From: Bosea sp. BIWAKO-01
GTDB taxonomy: Bacteria > Pseudomonadota > Alphaproteobacteria > Rhizobiales > Beijerinckiaceae
Assembly (NCBI RefSeq): GCF_001748145.1
Contig: NZ_BCQA01000001.1
Coordinates: forward strand, 6,536,501-6,600,500
Direction: 5' to 3'
Length of the DNA stretch: 64,000 nucleotides
Positions 25,608-34,252 of the stretch are shown here, one piece after another. The notes beneath the pieces were generated by a model that had not been told where the DNA came from, did no database searches, and was given only the letters and a program-made list of their open reading frames with translations. The translations under genes were made by a program, and so were the position numbers. The stretch's first letter is position 1, and every line of letters begins with the position of its first letter.

Positions 25608-26057
25608 ATGAGCAAAGAAGATGACAACAAGGCCGTCGTCGGCCGCTGGTTCACCGAATTCTGGGGCAAAGACGTCAATCTCGCGGTTATCGATCAGATC
25701 GCTGCGCCCGATATGCTTCTGAAGTATTCGCTGCACGAACCCCGCCGCGGCCGCGCCGACATCAAGGCGTTCATGACCGACTTCCGGGCCGCGTTTCCGG
25801 ACCTCAACTTCTGGGGCACTGCGGACCTGATCGCGGAAGGCGATTATGTCGTCGGCCAGTGGGAAGGGGGCGGCACGCACACCGGCCCTGCATTCAGCGA
25901 TTTCCTGCTCGGCGGGCTGCCCGCCGCTACCGGCCGCACGATGCGCTTCACCGGCACCACGGTGCTGAAGGTCATCGACGGCAGGATCGTCGAGGAGGTC
26001 GGCCTGGACGATGGTCTCACCGCGATGATGCAGCTCGGCCTCATCAAGACGGCCTGA
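25608..26057 (+). CDS. SnoaL-like / ester cyclase family protein
   Basis: A 149-residue alpha+beta barrel protein. Typical features are VVGRWFTEFWGKDVNLAVID at the start, FMTDFRAAFPDLNF, and GTHTGPAFSDFL with RFTGTTVLKVIDGRIVEE near the end. Such proteins are small cyclases, isomerases or ligand binders. The start at 25608 has AAGGA 9 bases upstream. It is a single gene with its own terminator. Confidence 0.85.
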   Translation: MSKEDDNKAVVGRWFTEFWGKDVNLAVIDQIAAPDMLLKYSLHEPRRGRADIKAFMTDFRAAFPDLNFWGTADLIAEGDYVVGQWEGGGTHTGPAFSDFLLGGLPAATGRTMRFTGTTVLKVIDGRIVEEVGLDDGLTAMMQLGLIKTA

Positions 26058-26112
26058 TCGCGATCATGCCGTGCCTGCGAGCGGCACGGCAGGTCATCCG
26101 CAACACCCACCG

Positions 26113-26142
26113 GGAGGCCTGCACATGACCGTGCGGGCCTCC
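26113..26142 (+). terminator. Terminator hairpin after the SnoaL-like gene
   Basis: GGAGGCC (26113-26119) and GCAC pair with GTGC and GGCCTCC (26136-26142), with single-base bulges and a 6-base loop, followed by a T-rich stretch (TTGCCTTGTCCTTGG). Confidence 0.6.
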
Positions 26143-26298
26143 TTGCCTTGTCCTTGGACGCTCGGGTTTCTTCTTGGGTCCCGGATCGGCCGCGGCGCAG
26201 CCATCGCAGGAATCGGGTGGGAGACACCCGATTTGAGAGCAAGGATCGGAGTGTCGCGAAGGTCGATCAGGAGCACGGTCGGGCCAGGATGTTCCGAG

Positions 26299-27405
26299 AT
26301 GACGACAATGACCCTATTAGCAAAGCTCACGCCCAGGCATCGCGCCCTGCCCCGCTCGGTCACCGACGATCCGCGTTGGGCGCGCATCGTCGCCCGCGAC
26401 AAGACCGCGGACGGGCAGCTCTGGTACAGCGTCTCGACGACAGGGGTGTATTGCCGCCCGTCTTGCCCATCGCGGACGGCCAACCCGAATAACGTCACGC
26501 TTCACGACACGCTGGAGAACGCGCGGGCGACGGGTTTTCGCCCCTGCAAGCGCTGCAACCCCGATGGTCTTTCACCAGAAGCCGAAAACGCGACCCTGGT
26601 CGCCAAGGCTTGCCGGATCATCGAGGACAGCGAGGAGGAACCTTCGCTGGAGGCTCTTTCCGAAGCGGTCGGGCGCAGTCCCGGTTATTTCCACCGTATC
26701 TTCAAGGCGACGACCGGTCTCACTCCGAAGGATTATGCTGCGGCTGATCGCTCCAGGAAAGTGCGCGAGGGGCTCTGCGCCGGCCATAGCGTGACCGAGG
26801 CGATCTATGACGCGGGCTTCAATTCAAGCGGCCGCTTCTACGAGAAGTCGACCGGGATGCTCGGCATGACCCCGTCACAGTTTCGCGCCGGCGGAGCCAA
26901 TGAGGAGATCAGGTTCGCCATCGGGCAGACATCGCTTGGGGCGCTTCTGGTCGCGTCGAGCAAGATGGGCGTCGCCTCGATCCTGCTCGGCGACGATCCC
27001 GATGAACTCCTCCGGGATCTCCAGGACAGGTTCCCCAAAGCCAGACTGATCGGTGCGGATCGCGCGTACGAGGCCTTGATCGCTCGCGTGGTCGGGTTCG
27101 TCGAGAATCCCGGCCTCGGCCTCGATCTTCCGCTCGATGTCCGCGGCACCGCCTTCCAGCGTCGCGTCTGGAGGGCCCTGCAGGAGATTCCGGTGGGAGC
27201 AAGGGTGTCCTATTCTGAGATCGCTCGCCGTATCGGATCGCCGAGTTCGGTGCGCGCCGTGGCTGGCGCATGCGCAGCCAACACCCTGGCCGTCGCGATC
27301 CCCTGCCATCGTGTCGTTCGCAATGACGGCGCGCTCTCAGGCTATGCCTGGGGCATCGAGCGCAAGCGAACCCTTCTCGATCGCGAAGCTGCCCGGACGG
27401 CGTAA
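26299..27405 (+). CDS. ada: Bifunctional Ada: methylphosphotriester sensor and O6-methylguanine-DNA methyltransferase
   Basis: A 368-residue protein with the complete Ada layout. The N-terminal zinc domain has Cys52 and Cys56 (VYCRPSC) and Cys83 and Cys86 (FRPCKRC). An AraC-type helix-turn-helix spans about residues 100-190 (PSLEALSEAVGRSPGYFHRIFK). The C-terminal suicide methyltransferase has its acceptor Cys at about residue 336 in the motif PCHRVV. Methylation of the N-terminal Cys normally turns Ada into an activator of its own and the alk genes. The start at 26299 (MTTMTLL) is chosen by homology; another Met lies three codons in. alkA and alkB follow on the same strand. Confidence 0.95.
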   Translation: MTTMTLLAKLTPRHRALPRSVTDDPRWARIVARDKTADGQLWYSVSTTGVYCRPSCPSRTANPNNVTLHDTLENARATGFRPCKRCNPDGLSPEAENATLVAKACRIIEDSEEEPSLEALSEAVGRSPGYFHRIFKATTGLTPKDYAAADRSRKVREGLCAGHSVTEAIYDAGFNSSGRFYEKSTGMLGMTPSQFRAGGANEEIRFAIGQTSLGALLVASSKMGVASILLGDDPDELLRDLQDRFPKARLIGADRAYEALIARVVGFVENPGLGLDLPLDVRGTAFQRRVWRALQEIPVGARVSYSEIARRIGSPSSVRAVAGACAANTLAVAIPCHRVVRNDGALSGYAWGIERKRTLLDREAARTA

Positions 27406-27442
27406 GCCACCCCTCCGAATGCCCTGACAGTAATGGACTTCG

Positions 27443-28084
27443 ATGAATCTCTTTGCTCGCTACGATGACTCGGTCGCCTTTCTGACGAGGCTCGACGAGG
27501 ACTGGGCCAAACTGATCGCCCTCGTGGGCCCATGCCGGCACGATCCCAAGGCAGCCCGCGAGCCCTATGAAGCGCTGGTGCGTGCCATCGCCTATCAGCA
27601 GCTGACGGCCAAAGCCGGGGACGCGATCATCGGCCGCCTCAAGGCGCTTTTCGATGGCCAGGCTTTTCCGCGTCCTGAAGATCTCATGTCGGCGGAATTC
27701 GCTGCATTGCGAGCCTGTGGCTTCTCCGCCAGCAAGATCGCAACCATCAAGGCCATTGCGGAAGGCGCGACGACGGGTGTGATCCCAGCGCGCGAGCGCG
27801 CCGTTGCGATGGATGATGAGGATCTCATTGCCGGGATGATTGCCATCAAGGGCGTCGGCCGTTGGACGGTCGAAATGCTGCTGATGTACTCGCTGGAGCG
27901 GATGGACATTCTGCCGGCCGATGATTTCGGGATTCGCGAAGGCTACCGCGCGCTGAAATCGCTCGACGAGCAACCCAAACCCAGGGCGTTGCGCGAGATC
28001 TCGAAGGCCTGGGGCCCCCATCGCACGGTCGCCTCCTGGTATCTGTGGCGAATGCCCCGCGCGCGAGGAAACACGCTGAAATAG
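27443..28084 (+). CDS. alkA: DNA-3-methyladenine glycosylase II
   Basis: A 213-residue HhH-GPD base-excision glycosylase that removes alkylated purines. The helix-hairpin-helix is at residues about 133-150 (IAIKGVGRWTVEMLL) and the catalytic Asp in LPADDFG (Asp160/161). It lacks the N-terminal TATA-like domain of E. coli AlkA, as many alphaproteobacterial versions do. It starts 37 bases after ada and is followed within 7 bases by alkB, so one Ada-controlled repair operon is likely. Confidence 0.93.
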   Translation: MNLFARYDDSVAFLTRLDEDWAKLIALVGPCRHDPKAAREPYEALVRAIAYQQLTAKAGDAIIGRLKALFDGQAFPRPEDLMSAEFAALRACGFSASKIATIKAIAEGATTGVIPARERAVAMDDEDLIAGMIAIKGVGRWTVEMLLMYSLERMDILPADDFGIREGYRALKSLDEQPKPRALREISKAWGPHRTVASWYLWRMPRARGNTLK

Positions 28085-28091
28085 GCACGCC

Positions 28092-28742
28092 ATGCTCGAT
28101 CTGTTTGAAATGCTCGGGACGCCGGAGCCATCGACCGAAATCATGGCCGATGGCGCGGTATTGTTGCGTGGAGCAGCGCTGCCCTTCGAGGCGGACTTGC
28201 TCAGCGCCCTTACCGAGATCACCGAACAGGCCCCCTTCCGGCACATGGTCACGCCGGGGGGCTTCGTCATGTCCGTGGCCATGACAAATTGCGGGACGGC
28301 CGGATGGGTCACGGATCGGACCGGCTATCGCTATGATCGGAATGACCCCAGGAGTGGGCGCCCGTGGCCAGTCATGCCGGATTGCTTCTTCGCGCTCGCG
28401 GTCACGACCGCCGCTCGCGCCGGCTATCCTGATTTCCGGCCTGATGCCTGCCTGATCAATCGCTACGAACCAGGCGCCCGGCTTTCACTGCATCAGGACA
28501 GGAACGAGCGAGATTTCGCCAACCCGATCGTTTCGGTCTCGCTCGGCTTGCCCGCGACATTCCAGTTCGGTGGCCTGGAGCGGACCGACCCGGTGAGGAG
28601 ATATGCGCTTCGGCACGGCGATGTCGCCGTCTGGGGCGGACCATCGCGCCTGTTCTATCACGGCGTCCCCGAACTCAGGGATGGCGTCCACGGAACCGTC
28701 GGGCGCATGCGTCTCAATCTGACCTTTCGCGGCGCGCTGTAG
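28092..28742 (+). CDS. alkB: Alpha-ketoglutarate-dependent DNA dealkylase AlkB
   Basis: A 216-residue Fe(II)/2-oxoglutarate dioxygenase that oxidatively removes methyl groups from 1-methyladenine and 3-methylcytosine. The iron triad His134, Asp136 (LHQDRNE) and His190 (FYHGV) is intact, and Arg residues near 205-208 (GRMRLNLTFR) bind 2-oxoglutarate. The NRYEPGARL nucleotide-recognition lid is present. It is the third gene of the alkylation-repair operon, beginning 7 bases after alkA. Confidence 0.95.
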   Translation: MLDLFEMLGTPEPSTEIMADGAVLLRGAALPFEADLLSALTEITEQAPFRHMVTPGGFVMSVAMTNCGTAGWVTDRTGYRYDRNDPRSGRPWPVMPDCFFALAVTTAARAGYPDFRPDACLINRYEPGARLSLHQDRNERDFANPIVSVSLGLPATFQFGGLERTDPVRRYALRHGDVAVWGGPSRLFYHGVPELRDGVHGTVGRMRLNLTFRGAL

Positions 28743-28858
28743 CGCGATCAGGATAGCCTTGTGAGCCACTGGATGATCATTCGACGGGGCGACGTGTAGC
28801 AAGCAGTCAGGTGCTGCAGCCTGCCGCGCCCGGCGACCGATGCGGGGACGTTTTCGCC

Positions 28859-29110
28859 ATGTTTTCGAGCGGCGGCTTCAACGCCAGGACGAGCCGGTGC
28901 AGACTCCCCGGGACGGAGGACGCGATTGGCGCGCTCGTCGCGCTTGCAAAGGACAACCCGGACAAGGCGCTTGTCATGAGCCATATCGGCCAAATGGTGG
29001 CCGGCGGTTTCGCAGTCTGGGAGCAGCTCGAAACCGGGGAGGTCGAGGTCCGCTTCACCACGGGGGAAACCTATCTTCTGGCCGAGACCACGATTCTCAG
29101 GCTCGCCTGA
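28859..29110 (+). CDS. Small hypothetical protein downstream of alkB
   Basis: An 83-residue protein. The C-terminal half, QLETGEVEVRFTTGETYLLA, reads as regular beta strands, and the middle (LVALAKDNPDKALVMSHIGQ) as a helix. The start at 28859 (MFSSGGFNA) is preferred; the frame is open back to 28811. I do not recognise the family. It lies 116 bp after alkB, between the repair genes and a second ada fragment, and is followed by a hairpin, so it may belong to the same transcript. It may be a small conserved accessory protein, but its function is unknown. Confidence 0.5.
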   Translation: MFSSGGFNARTSRCRLPGTEDAIGALVALAKDNPDKALVMSHIGQMVAGGFAVWEQLETGEVEVRFTTGETYLLAETTILRLA

Positions 29111-29139
29111 TCCGGCGCACTCACCGACGCGAGGTTCGA

Positions 29140-29164
29140 GAACCTGCCTGCATCCGGCAGGTTC
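29140..29164 (+). terminator. Hairpin after the small gene
   Basis: GAACCTGCC (29140-29148) and GGCAGGTTC (29156-29164) form a perfect 9-bp stem with a 7-base loop. There is no T-run. It probably marks the end of the alkylation-repair transcript. Confidence 0.5.
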
Positions 29165-29200
29165 CAGCCGGCGCATCACGCGCCCCGCGGCCTCATCGTC

Positions 29201-29368
29201 CATCATGCAGGCGTCGCGCCACCGGCCGTCGCAAGTGCCTGCGCCGCCAATCCGATCGCGCTGGCCATTCCCTGTCACCGCGTCGTCCGGAGCAATGGCG
29301 ATCTGGCAGGCTATCGCTGGGGTCTCGAGCGCAAGCGCGCTCTCATCCAGAAGGAGGCCATGGCATGA
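29201..29368 (+). pseudogene. C-terminal remnant of a second Ada/MGMT methyltransferase gene
   Basis: In the frame ending at the TGA 29366-29368 the translation reads SACAANPIALAIPCHRVVRS, followed by NGDLAGYRWGLERKRALIQ. This is the active-site end of an O6-methylguanine methyltransferase, including the PCHRVV acceptor motif. Only about 46-56 codons remain; no helix-turn-helix or zinc domain precedes it in any frame, and the residues before it are unlike the family. It is a different sequence from the intact Ada C-terminus at 27249-27405, so it is not a simple recent duplication. Confidence 0.85.
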
Positions 29369-29457
29369 ATGTTGGGGTTGTCGCGCTGTCGCTTGCCTCC
29401 GCGGGCCATTCCGCGACAACAGTCTGCGCGGACGTTTCGCCTGCCCAGAGAGCTTCG

Positions 29458-29844
29458 ATGAGCCATTCCACCAACTACCGCACGACGCTGATCACCGTGG
29501 CGGCGGATTGTGCGGCCCTGCTGAGTGCGCCTCCGGCAAAGCCAGGCACAGTCGCTGGGATGCAATACGAGATGCTGTCAGCGCGGCCCTATGAACTGAC
29601 TTCAGACGAACTTCTGCGGGCGGTCGAGCAAGCGCGCAAAGGAGCGGATGCTGCGGCGCGGCTATTCGACAAGCCGCAAGCCTGTTTGCGCGCCTCGCCA
29701 CTGGTGAAGCAATACGGTTTCGGTCTGCATCATGCTGCCGAGGCGCGGGTGGCGCTCGTGCCGCTGGAAAGCGATGAATACGCACGCCTTTTGGCCGATC
29801 CTGAGGTCAAGAAACGGCCGGGAATGCGGTCATCTCGCAAGTAG
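29458..29844 (+). CDS. DUF6157 family protein
   Basis: A 128-residue protein beginning STNYRTTLITVAADC, with KPGTVAGMQYEMLSARPYEL, QACLRASPLVKQYGFGLH and VPLESDEYARLLADP. As I recall it, this layout is the family DUF6157, whose function is unknown. The start at 29458 fits the family; the frame is open back to 29365, where an ATG overlaps the stop of the ada remnant. Position next to the alkylation-repair genes suggests a possible shared stress response, but that is only context. Confidence 0.75.
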   Translation: MSHSTNYRTTLITVAADCAALLSAPPAKPGTVAGMQYEMLSARPYELTSDELLRAVEQARKGADAAARLFDKPQACLRASPLVKQYGFGLHHAAEARVALVPLESDEYARLLADPEVKKRPGMRSSRK

Positions 29845-30152
29845 GGGACCGTTCCCGCTGCCCCCGATCATCACAATCCCAATACCGGACACTGTGCATG
29901 GCGCTGGCCCGAGACGGACGGGGAAGCGTACGGCATCAGGTCGCAAGGGGCGATTTCGGTCTTCCCGCAGCCGGGCCGGTCAGGTCCACACGTGGACGCT
30001 GAAACAGAGTTCGCTCCTAACTCCGATGGGGAGGTTGCGGAACTCCCTCTCTCCGGAATCCTCGCGGCCCCGCGAAAACTGATTCGTTTGACTCGTCAAG
30101 CCCTCTTCTGGCCGCTAGCCTAGGGAGCGAGGATCTTGAACGGGAGGTGGCT
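29845..30152. other. Intergenic stretch of 308 bp without a supported gene
   Basis: No frame with protein-like composition and no strong hairpin. It presumably holds the promoter of the small gene at 30153. Confidence 0.5.
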
Positions 30153-30398
30153 ATGCCGAACGCCGACACCCTGACGATTGGCTCCTTGGAAGACCGCAGG
30201 GCCGCCGTCCTGAGGGCGGCCGCGCTGCTCCAAAGCGCGATGGACTCCGACGAAGACCATGAATTCGAGATGCTGACCGAGGCCATCGCCGAGTTCGACA
30301 TCCGTCAGGAGGCCCTGGCGCCAGTCGAGATTCCGCCCGCCTTCATGCCGTTCATCCGCGAAGTGGCGCGGCAGCGGGCCGCCAACCAGCGTTCCTAG
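30153..30398 (+). CDS. Small hypothetical acidic helical protein
   Basis: An 81-residue protein rich in Ala, Glu and Asp, predicted largely helical (LEDRRAAVLRAAALLQSAMD, then HEFEMLTEAIAEFD). A good ribosome binding site, GGGAGG, lies 5 bases before the ATG at 30153. I do not recognise the family. It stands alone, 233 bp before the molybdenum hydroxylase gene on the same strand. It is likely a real small gene, as coding character and Shine-Dalgarno site agree. Confidence 0.6.
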   Translation: MPNADTLTIGSLEDRRAAVLRAAALLQSAMDSDEDHEFEMLTEAIAEFDIRQEALAPVEIPPAFMPFIREVARQRAANQRS

Positions 30399-30631
30399 GC
30401 ACCGGCGCACTCCCGGAAGCGCCCGCCTTCGCGCGGCGCTGCGGCGATTGCCGCGAGACCAGGCAGGTCCATGGCCTGGGCCGAGATGCGGCCGGCGCTT
30501 CGTGCGTCGGCGCTGTTCTGTTTCAAAAGCCGATCCCGAATGCCATGCTCGCATCCTTCGCGCCCATCGCTGCCCTGCGGCAGGACGCGACGGCTGGGGG
30601 GGTGGCGACACGACATGAATGATACCGGCCT

Positions 30632-32968
30632 ATGAACGATATCGGCGTGGCGACGATCAGCCTGGTTTCGCAAGCGGCAACAGATCCACGATCGCTGCGT
30701 CGTTTCGAGGATGAGCGCTTTCTCACGGGTCGGGGACAGTACCAGGACGATGAGCAGGTGCCCGGGGCCTTGCACGCCGTGGTGCTGCGTTCACCCCATG
30801 CCCATGCCGAAATTCTTGCGGTCGACGTGGCAGCAGCGAAAAGCCTGCCGGGTGTCTGCGCCATCTATACCGCTGCGGAGATCGACGATCTCGGTCCGCT
30901 GCCGTGCTCGCTCGCGCTGAAGGCCGAGCCGCCGCTGATCGTGCCGCCGCGTTTCCCCCTGGCGCGCGGGCGCGTCCGCCATGTCGGGGACCCCGTCGCC
31001 TTCGTCGTGGCCGAAAGCGTGGATGCGGCGCGCCAGGCCTGCGAGCTGATCGCCGTCGATTACGAGATCCTGCCTGCGGTCACCGAGCTTGCCGCGACAG
31101 CCGAGCCGGGCGCTCCCGTGATCTGGCCGGAGGCCCCGGGCAATCTCGCGCTGCGCTACCGTCTCGGCGATGACGGTGCCGTCGCGAGCGCCTTCCGCCG
31201 CGCCGCGCATGTCGTGACTTGCCGGCTCGTGAACAACCGGATCACGGCTGCCGCCCTGGAGCCGCGGGTGGCGCTCGGGCGCTTCGACGCGCAGAGCGGC
31301 CGCTACCGGCTCTCGCTCAGCGGCGCCTCCGTTCACGACATCCGTCGCGAACTTGGCCTCGTTCTCAGGGTCGGGCCCGAGCAGATCGATGTCACCTGCC
31401 CCGATGTCGGCGGCGGCTTTGGCATGAAGAATGTCACCTACCCCGAATATGCGCTCGTGCTGATCGCGGCAGAGCGCCTGGGCCGGCAGGTGCGCTGGCT
31501 TGCCGAGCGGATCGAGGATTTCGCCGGCGGCGCCCATGCCCGCGACAACCTGACGACGGGCCGCCTCGCCCTCGATGCGCACGGGCGTTTCCTGGCGCTG
31601 GCCGTGGAAACCATCGCCAATCTCGGCGCCTATGTCTCCTCGCTCGGGCCCGGAAGTTCGACGACCGCGCCGACGCCCGCCATGGGCGGGCTCTACGACA
31701 TTCCGGCCATGAGCATGGATGTCCGCTGCGTCTTCACCAACACCGCGCCGGTCGACGCCTATCGCGGCGCCGGCAAGCCGGAGGCGAATTACCTGATCGA
31801 ACGGCTTGCCGATGAGGCGGCGCATCTGCTGCGGATCGATCCGGCCGTGCTGCGCAAACGCAACTTCATCCGCAGCTTCCCCTACCGAAAACCCTTTGGC
31901 GCGGCCCTCGACTGCGGCGCCTTCACGGGGAATCTCGAGCGCGTGCTGGCGGCGGCCGACCGCGCCGGCTTTCGCCGTCGCCGCGCCGCATCGCGCCGGC
32001 GCGGAATGCCGCGCGGCTTCGGCATCGGCTGCTTCCTGGAAACCGCGCGCGGCGGCCCAAATGAAGATGCCTGGCTCTCATTCCGTGCAGACGGCCGGGT
32101 CGAGATGGCGGTCGGCACCCAGTCGAACGGCCAGGGGCACGAGACGAGCTTCGCGCAGGTCCTGTCGCAGCAGCTCGGCCTGTCGGCCGAGCATTTCCAT
32201 CTCGTGCAGGGCGACACGGCGCGCGTCCCCACCGGCGGCGGCCATGGCGGCGCCCGCTCGCTGCATATGGGCGGTGGTGCCCTCGTCCTGGCGGCGCGAG
32301 CCTTGATCCGCGCCGCAAGACCGGCCGCCGCCGAATTGCTCCAGGCGCCCACGGAAGCCGTGATCTTCAGGGATGGCTGGTTCCGGGCGCCCGGCGCCGG
32401 CGAGGTCGCTCTCGCGGCGGTTGCGCGCCATATCGGGGAGACGACCGGCCGGCCGCTCTCAGGCCATGGCGCCCATCGCGACGCCCCCCTCACCTTCCCG
32501 AACGGCGCGCAGACGGCCGAGGTCGAGATCGATCCCGAGACCGGCGCGGTGACGCTGCTGCGCTATGTCGCCGTCGACGACTATGGCATCCTGATCAACC
32601 CGCTCCTGACGGAGGCTCAGGTCCATGGCGGCCTGGCGCAGGGCATCGGCCAGGCGCTGATGGAGGAGATCCGCTACGATCCGGAAGGCGGCCAGCTCCT
32701 GAGCGCGACCTTCATGGACTACGCATTGCCACGCGCAGCCGACCTGCCCTGTTTCGAGCTCTCGCTGGTCGAGCTGCCGACGACGGCCAACCCGCTCGGC
32801 GTCAAGGGCGCCGGGCAGGCCGGCTGCATCGGGGCGCCGCAGACGGTGATCCACGCGATCCTCGATGCACTGCGCCCGCTCGGCGTCAGCCATATCGACA
32901 TGCCGGCGACCCCGGCCCGGATCTGGCATGCCATCCGGGCAGCCAGCGAGGCGCGGACGCAGCCCTGA
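30632..32968 (+). CDS. Xanthine dehydrogenase/CO-dehydrogenase-family molybdopterin-binding subunit, orphan
   Basis: A 778-residue large subunit of a molybdenum hydroxylase. The N-terminus (RFEDERFLTGRGQY, VVLRSPHAHAEI) is the a/b hammerhead domain. The cofactor domain shows CPDVGGGFGMKNVTYPE, DAYRGAGKPEANYLIERLAD, VGTQSNGQGHETSFAQVL and GGGHGGARSLHMGGGAL. The active-site loop is of the form II type (AYRGAG), not the CO-oxidising AYRCSFR. Near the C-terminus the usual catalytic Glu in GVGEAG reads KGAGQAGCIGA, that is Gln. No FAD or [2Fe-2S] subunit gene is adjacent, so partners are elsewhere or unusual. The gene ends at a strong hairpin. Confidence 0.88.
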   Translation: MNDIGVATISLVSQAATDPRSLRRFEDERFLTGRGQYQDDEQVPGALHAVVLRSPHAHAEILAVDVAAAKSLPGVCAIYTAAEIDDLGPLPCSLALKAEPPLIVPPRFPLARGRVRHVGDPVAFVVAESVDAARQACELIAVDYEILPAVTELAATAEPGAPVIWPEAPGNLALRYRLGDDGAVASAFRRAAHVVTCRLVNNRITAAALEPRVALGRFDAQSGRYRLSLSGASVHDIRRELGLVLRVGPEQIDVTCPDVGGGFGMKNVTYPEYALVLIAAERLGRQVRWLAERIEDFAGGAHARDNLTTGRLALDAHGRFLALAVETIANLGAYVSSLGPGSSTTAPTPAMGGLYDIPAMSMDVRCVFTNTAPVDAYRGAGKPEANYLIERLADEAAHLLRIDPAVLRKRNFIRSFPYRKPFGAALDCGAFTGNLERVLAAADRAGFRRRRAASRRRGMPRGFGIGCFLETARGGPNEDAWLSFRADGRVEMAVGTQSNGQGHETSFAQVLSQQLGLSAEHFHLVQGDTARVPTGGGHGGARSLHMGGGALVLAARALIRAARPAAAELLQAPTEAVIFRDGWFRAPGAGEVALAAVARHIGETTGRPLSGHGAHRDAPLTFPNGAQTAEVEIDPETGAVTLLRYVAVDDYGILINPLLTEAQVHGGLAQGIGQALMEEIRYDPEGGQLLSATFMDYALPRAADLPCFELSLVELPTTANPLGVKGAGQAGCIGAPQTVIHAILDALRPLGVSHIDMPATPARIWHAIRAASEARTQP

Positions 32969-33000
32969 GGGCTCCGGCAGAGGCCTGCTCCGAGTGAATT

Positions 33001-33030
33001 CAGGAAGGCCCGAGATCTCGGGCCTTCCTG
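33001..33030. terminator. Strong bidirectional terminator hairpin
   Basis: CAGGAAGGCCCGAG (33001-33014) and its exact complement (33017-33030) form a 14-bp stem with a 2-base loop, between the convergent ends of the molybdenum hydroxylase gene (+) and the DUF1062 gene (-). Confidence 0.85.
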
Positions 33031-33036
33031 GTGCCG

Positions 33037-33672
33037 TTACAGCGGACCACCCTGCGCCAAGGGTTTCCATGCGTGCTCCCGGTCAGCCTCGGTGGAGAGA
33101 TCGATCGTAACCCGCGTACCCGTTCTGATACGCCGCTTCAGAATGTCGGCGCGCTCCGGATTGGTCCGAAGTGCGCCATCCTCGTGAAGCGTTTGAAGCC
33201 GCGCACGCGAAACCCGCAGCTCGGACGCCAGCAGCCGGTCAAGGCGCGTGCTGATGGGAAGCGCGACCTTCAGGTCGATTTCCAGTTTCGTCCAATCGAG
33301 AGTGTCGTGCAGGACCTCCTTCTGGATATCAAACTCGGAGAATTCATCGACACGCTGCGACTTGCGTCTCAATGCTTCGAGGTTGAAGGTCTCCGTCCGG
33401 ATCCAGTGCGGATCGTTGGAGTGCAGCGCTTCCAGCACGACAGGGTCGATGTCGCGGATATTCTGCCGCTCGAAGATCGGCCGGTTCCATGTCTTTTCGC
33501 AAGCCAGGCACTTGTAGATCAGCCACGCATCAAGCTTGCGGCCGTTGGCGTTGAGCCGGATCTTGCCGCTGGATTGAAAGGCTCTCAGGCCCCCGCATCC
33601 GCGGCAGGCAATCCAGGGCTGGGGAGCTGTCTGGGGAATGATGGTCCAGCGAACCCGAAGTATATTGCACAT
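33037..33672 (-). CDS. DUF1062 family protein with zinc-ribbon-like Cys pairs
   Basis: A 211-residue protein. The N-terminal part has two Cys pairs, CRGCGG and KCLACEKTW, flanking the conserved SSGKIRLNANGRKLDAWLIY. This is the DUF1062 layout and resembles a zinc ribbon. The C-terminal half (ISTRLDRLLASELRVSRARL) is reminiscent of an S4-like RNA-binding segment. The start at 33672 (MCNILRVRW) agrees with the family; upstream residues in frame are not conserved-looking. Its role is unknown. It may bind RNA or DNA. Confidence 0.82.
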   Translation of the reverse strand: MCNILRVRWTIIPQTAPQPWIACRGCGGLRAFQSSGKIRLNANGRKLDAWLIYKCLACEKTWNRPIFERQNIRDIDPVVLEALHSNDPHWIRTETFNLEALRRKSQRVDEFSEFDIQKEVLHDTLDWTKLEIDLKVALPISTRLDRLLASELRVSRARLQTLHEDGALRTNPERADILKRRIRTGTRVTIDLSTEADREHAWKPLAQGGPL

Positions 33673-34252
33673 GACGTCTTGGTCTTCCGTTCGGAAGTCC
33701 ACCAAGAGGGTGCGCGAGAAAACCCTTGCGGGTACGGTGTGGCGATGTTTCGGGCGGCTGAAGAGCGGAGACAGCGAAGCTGCTCGTGGCACAAAATAAC
33801 AATGCCAGACCGGTCTCTTGCCACCACCCGATGAACGTGATCATACGCGGACAGCACGTTGCTATCCGACATACAGGTGAAACTGGATTGAGACCGGTGT
33901 TTACTTAGGCAAAGTGACCTCGGTGTGCCAAAGCTCTTCACTCGCAGCGATACCAAAAGATCGGCAGCAAGGGGAGCCCACTGCCGCGCCCGGACATCGA
34001 AATCTGCAAGGCTGCGACTTCTATGCAACTTTGTGGTGCAGAGAGCCGGGATCGCCTGCCCCCTCGCTGGTCGCGACCCGGCCGATCGACTTCTCATGGA
34101 GGCCGACGGGTCCGGGTTGATGATGTCGAGATGGGCGGGTGGAACCCTGCTCCTGGATCCATCGCCGGCCCCTTGATGTTCCTTGTCAAGGACCATTAGG
34201 CCGGGAGGTGAACCGCGGCGGCGCCGGCGGTTGGCGCCTCGTCTCGACGCCG
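33673..34252. other. Anonymous stretch of 580 bp
   Basis: Between the DUF1062 start and the kup stop. Two or three frames on the minus strand stay open, but I cannot assign any to a family and none has a convincing ribosome binding site. Base composition is a little lower in GC than its neighbours. It may contain decayed sequence. No terminal inverted repeats are visible. Confidence 0.4.

Noticed and set aside
28748..29419. Minus-strand frame of 223 codons opposite the small gene and the ada remnant
   Set aside because: The plus strand carries recognisable methyltransferase residues here; the minus-strand product has no family likeness.
33793..34252. Insertion-sequence remnant
   Set aside because: No terminal inverted repeats, target duplication or transposase motif could be seen; left as anonymous sequence.
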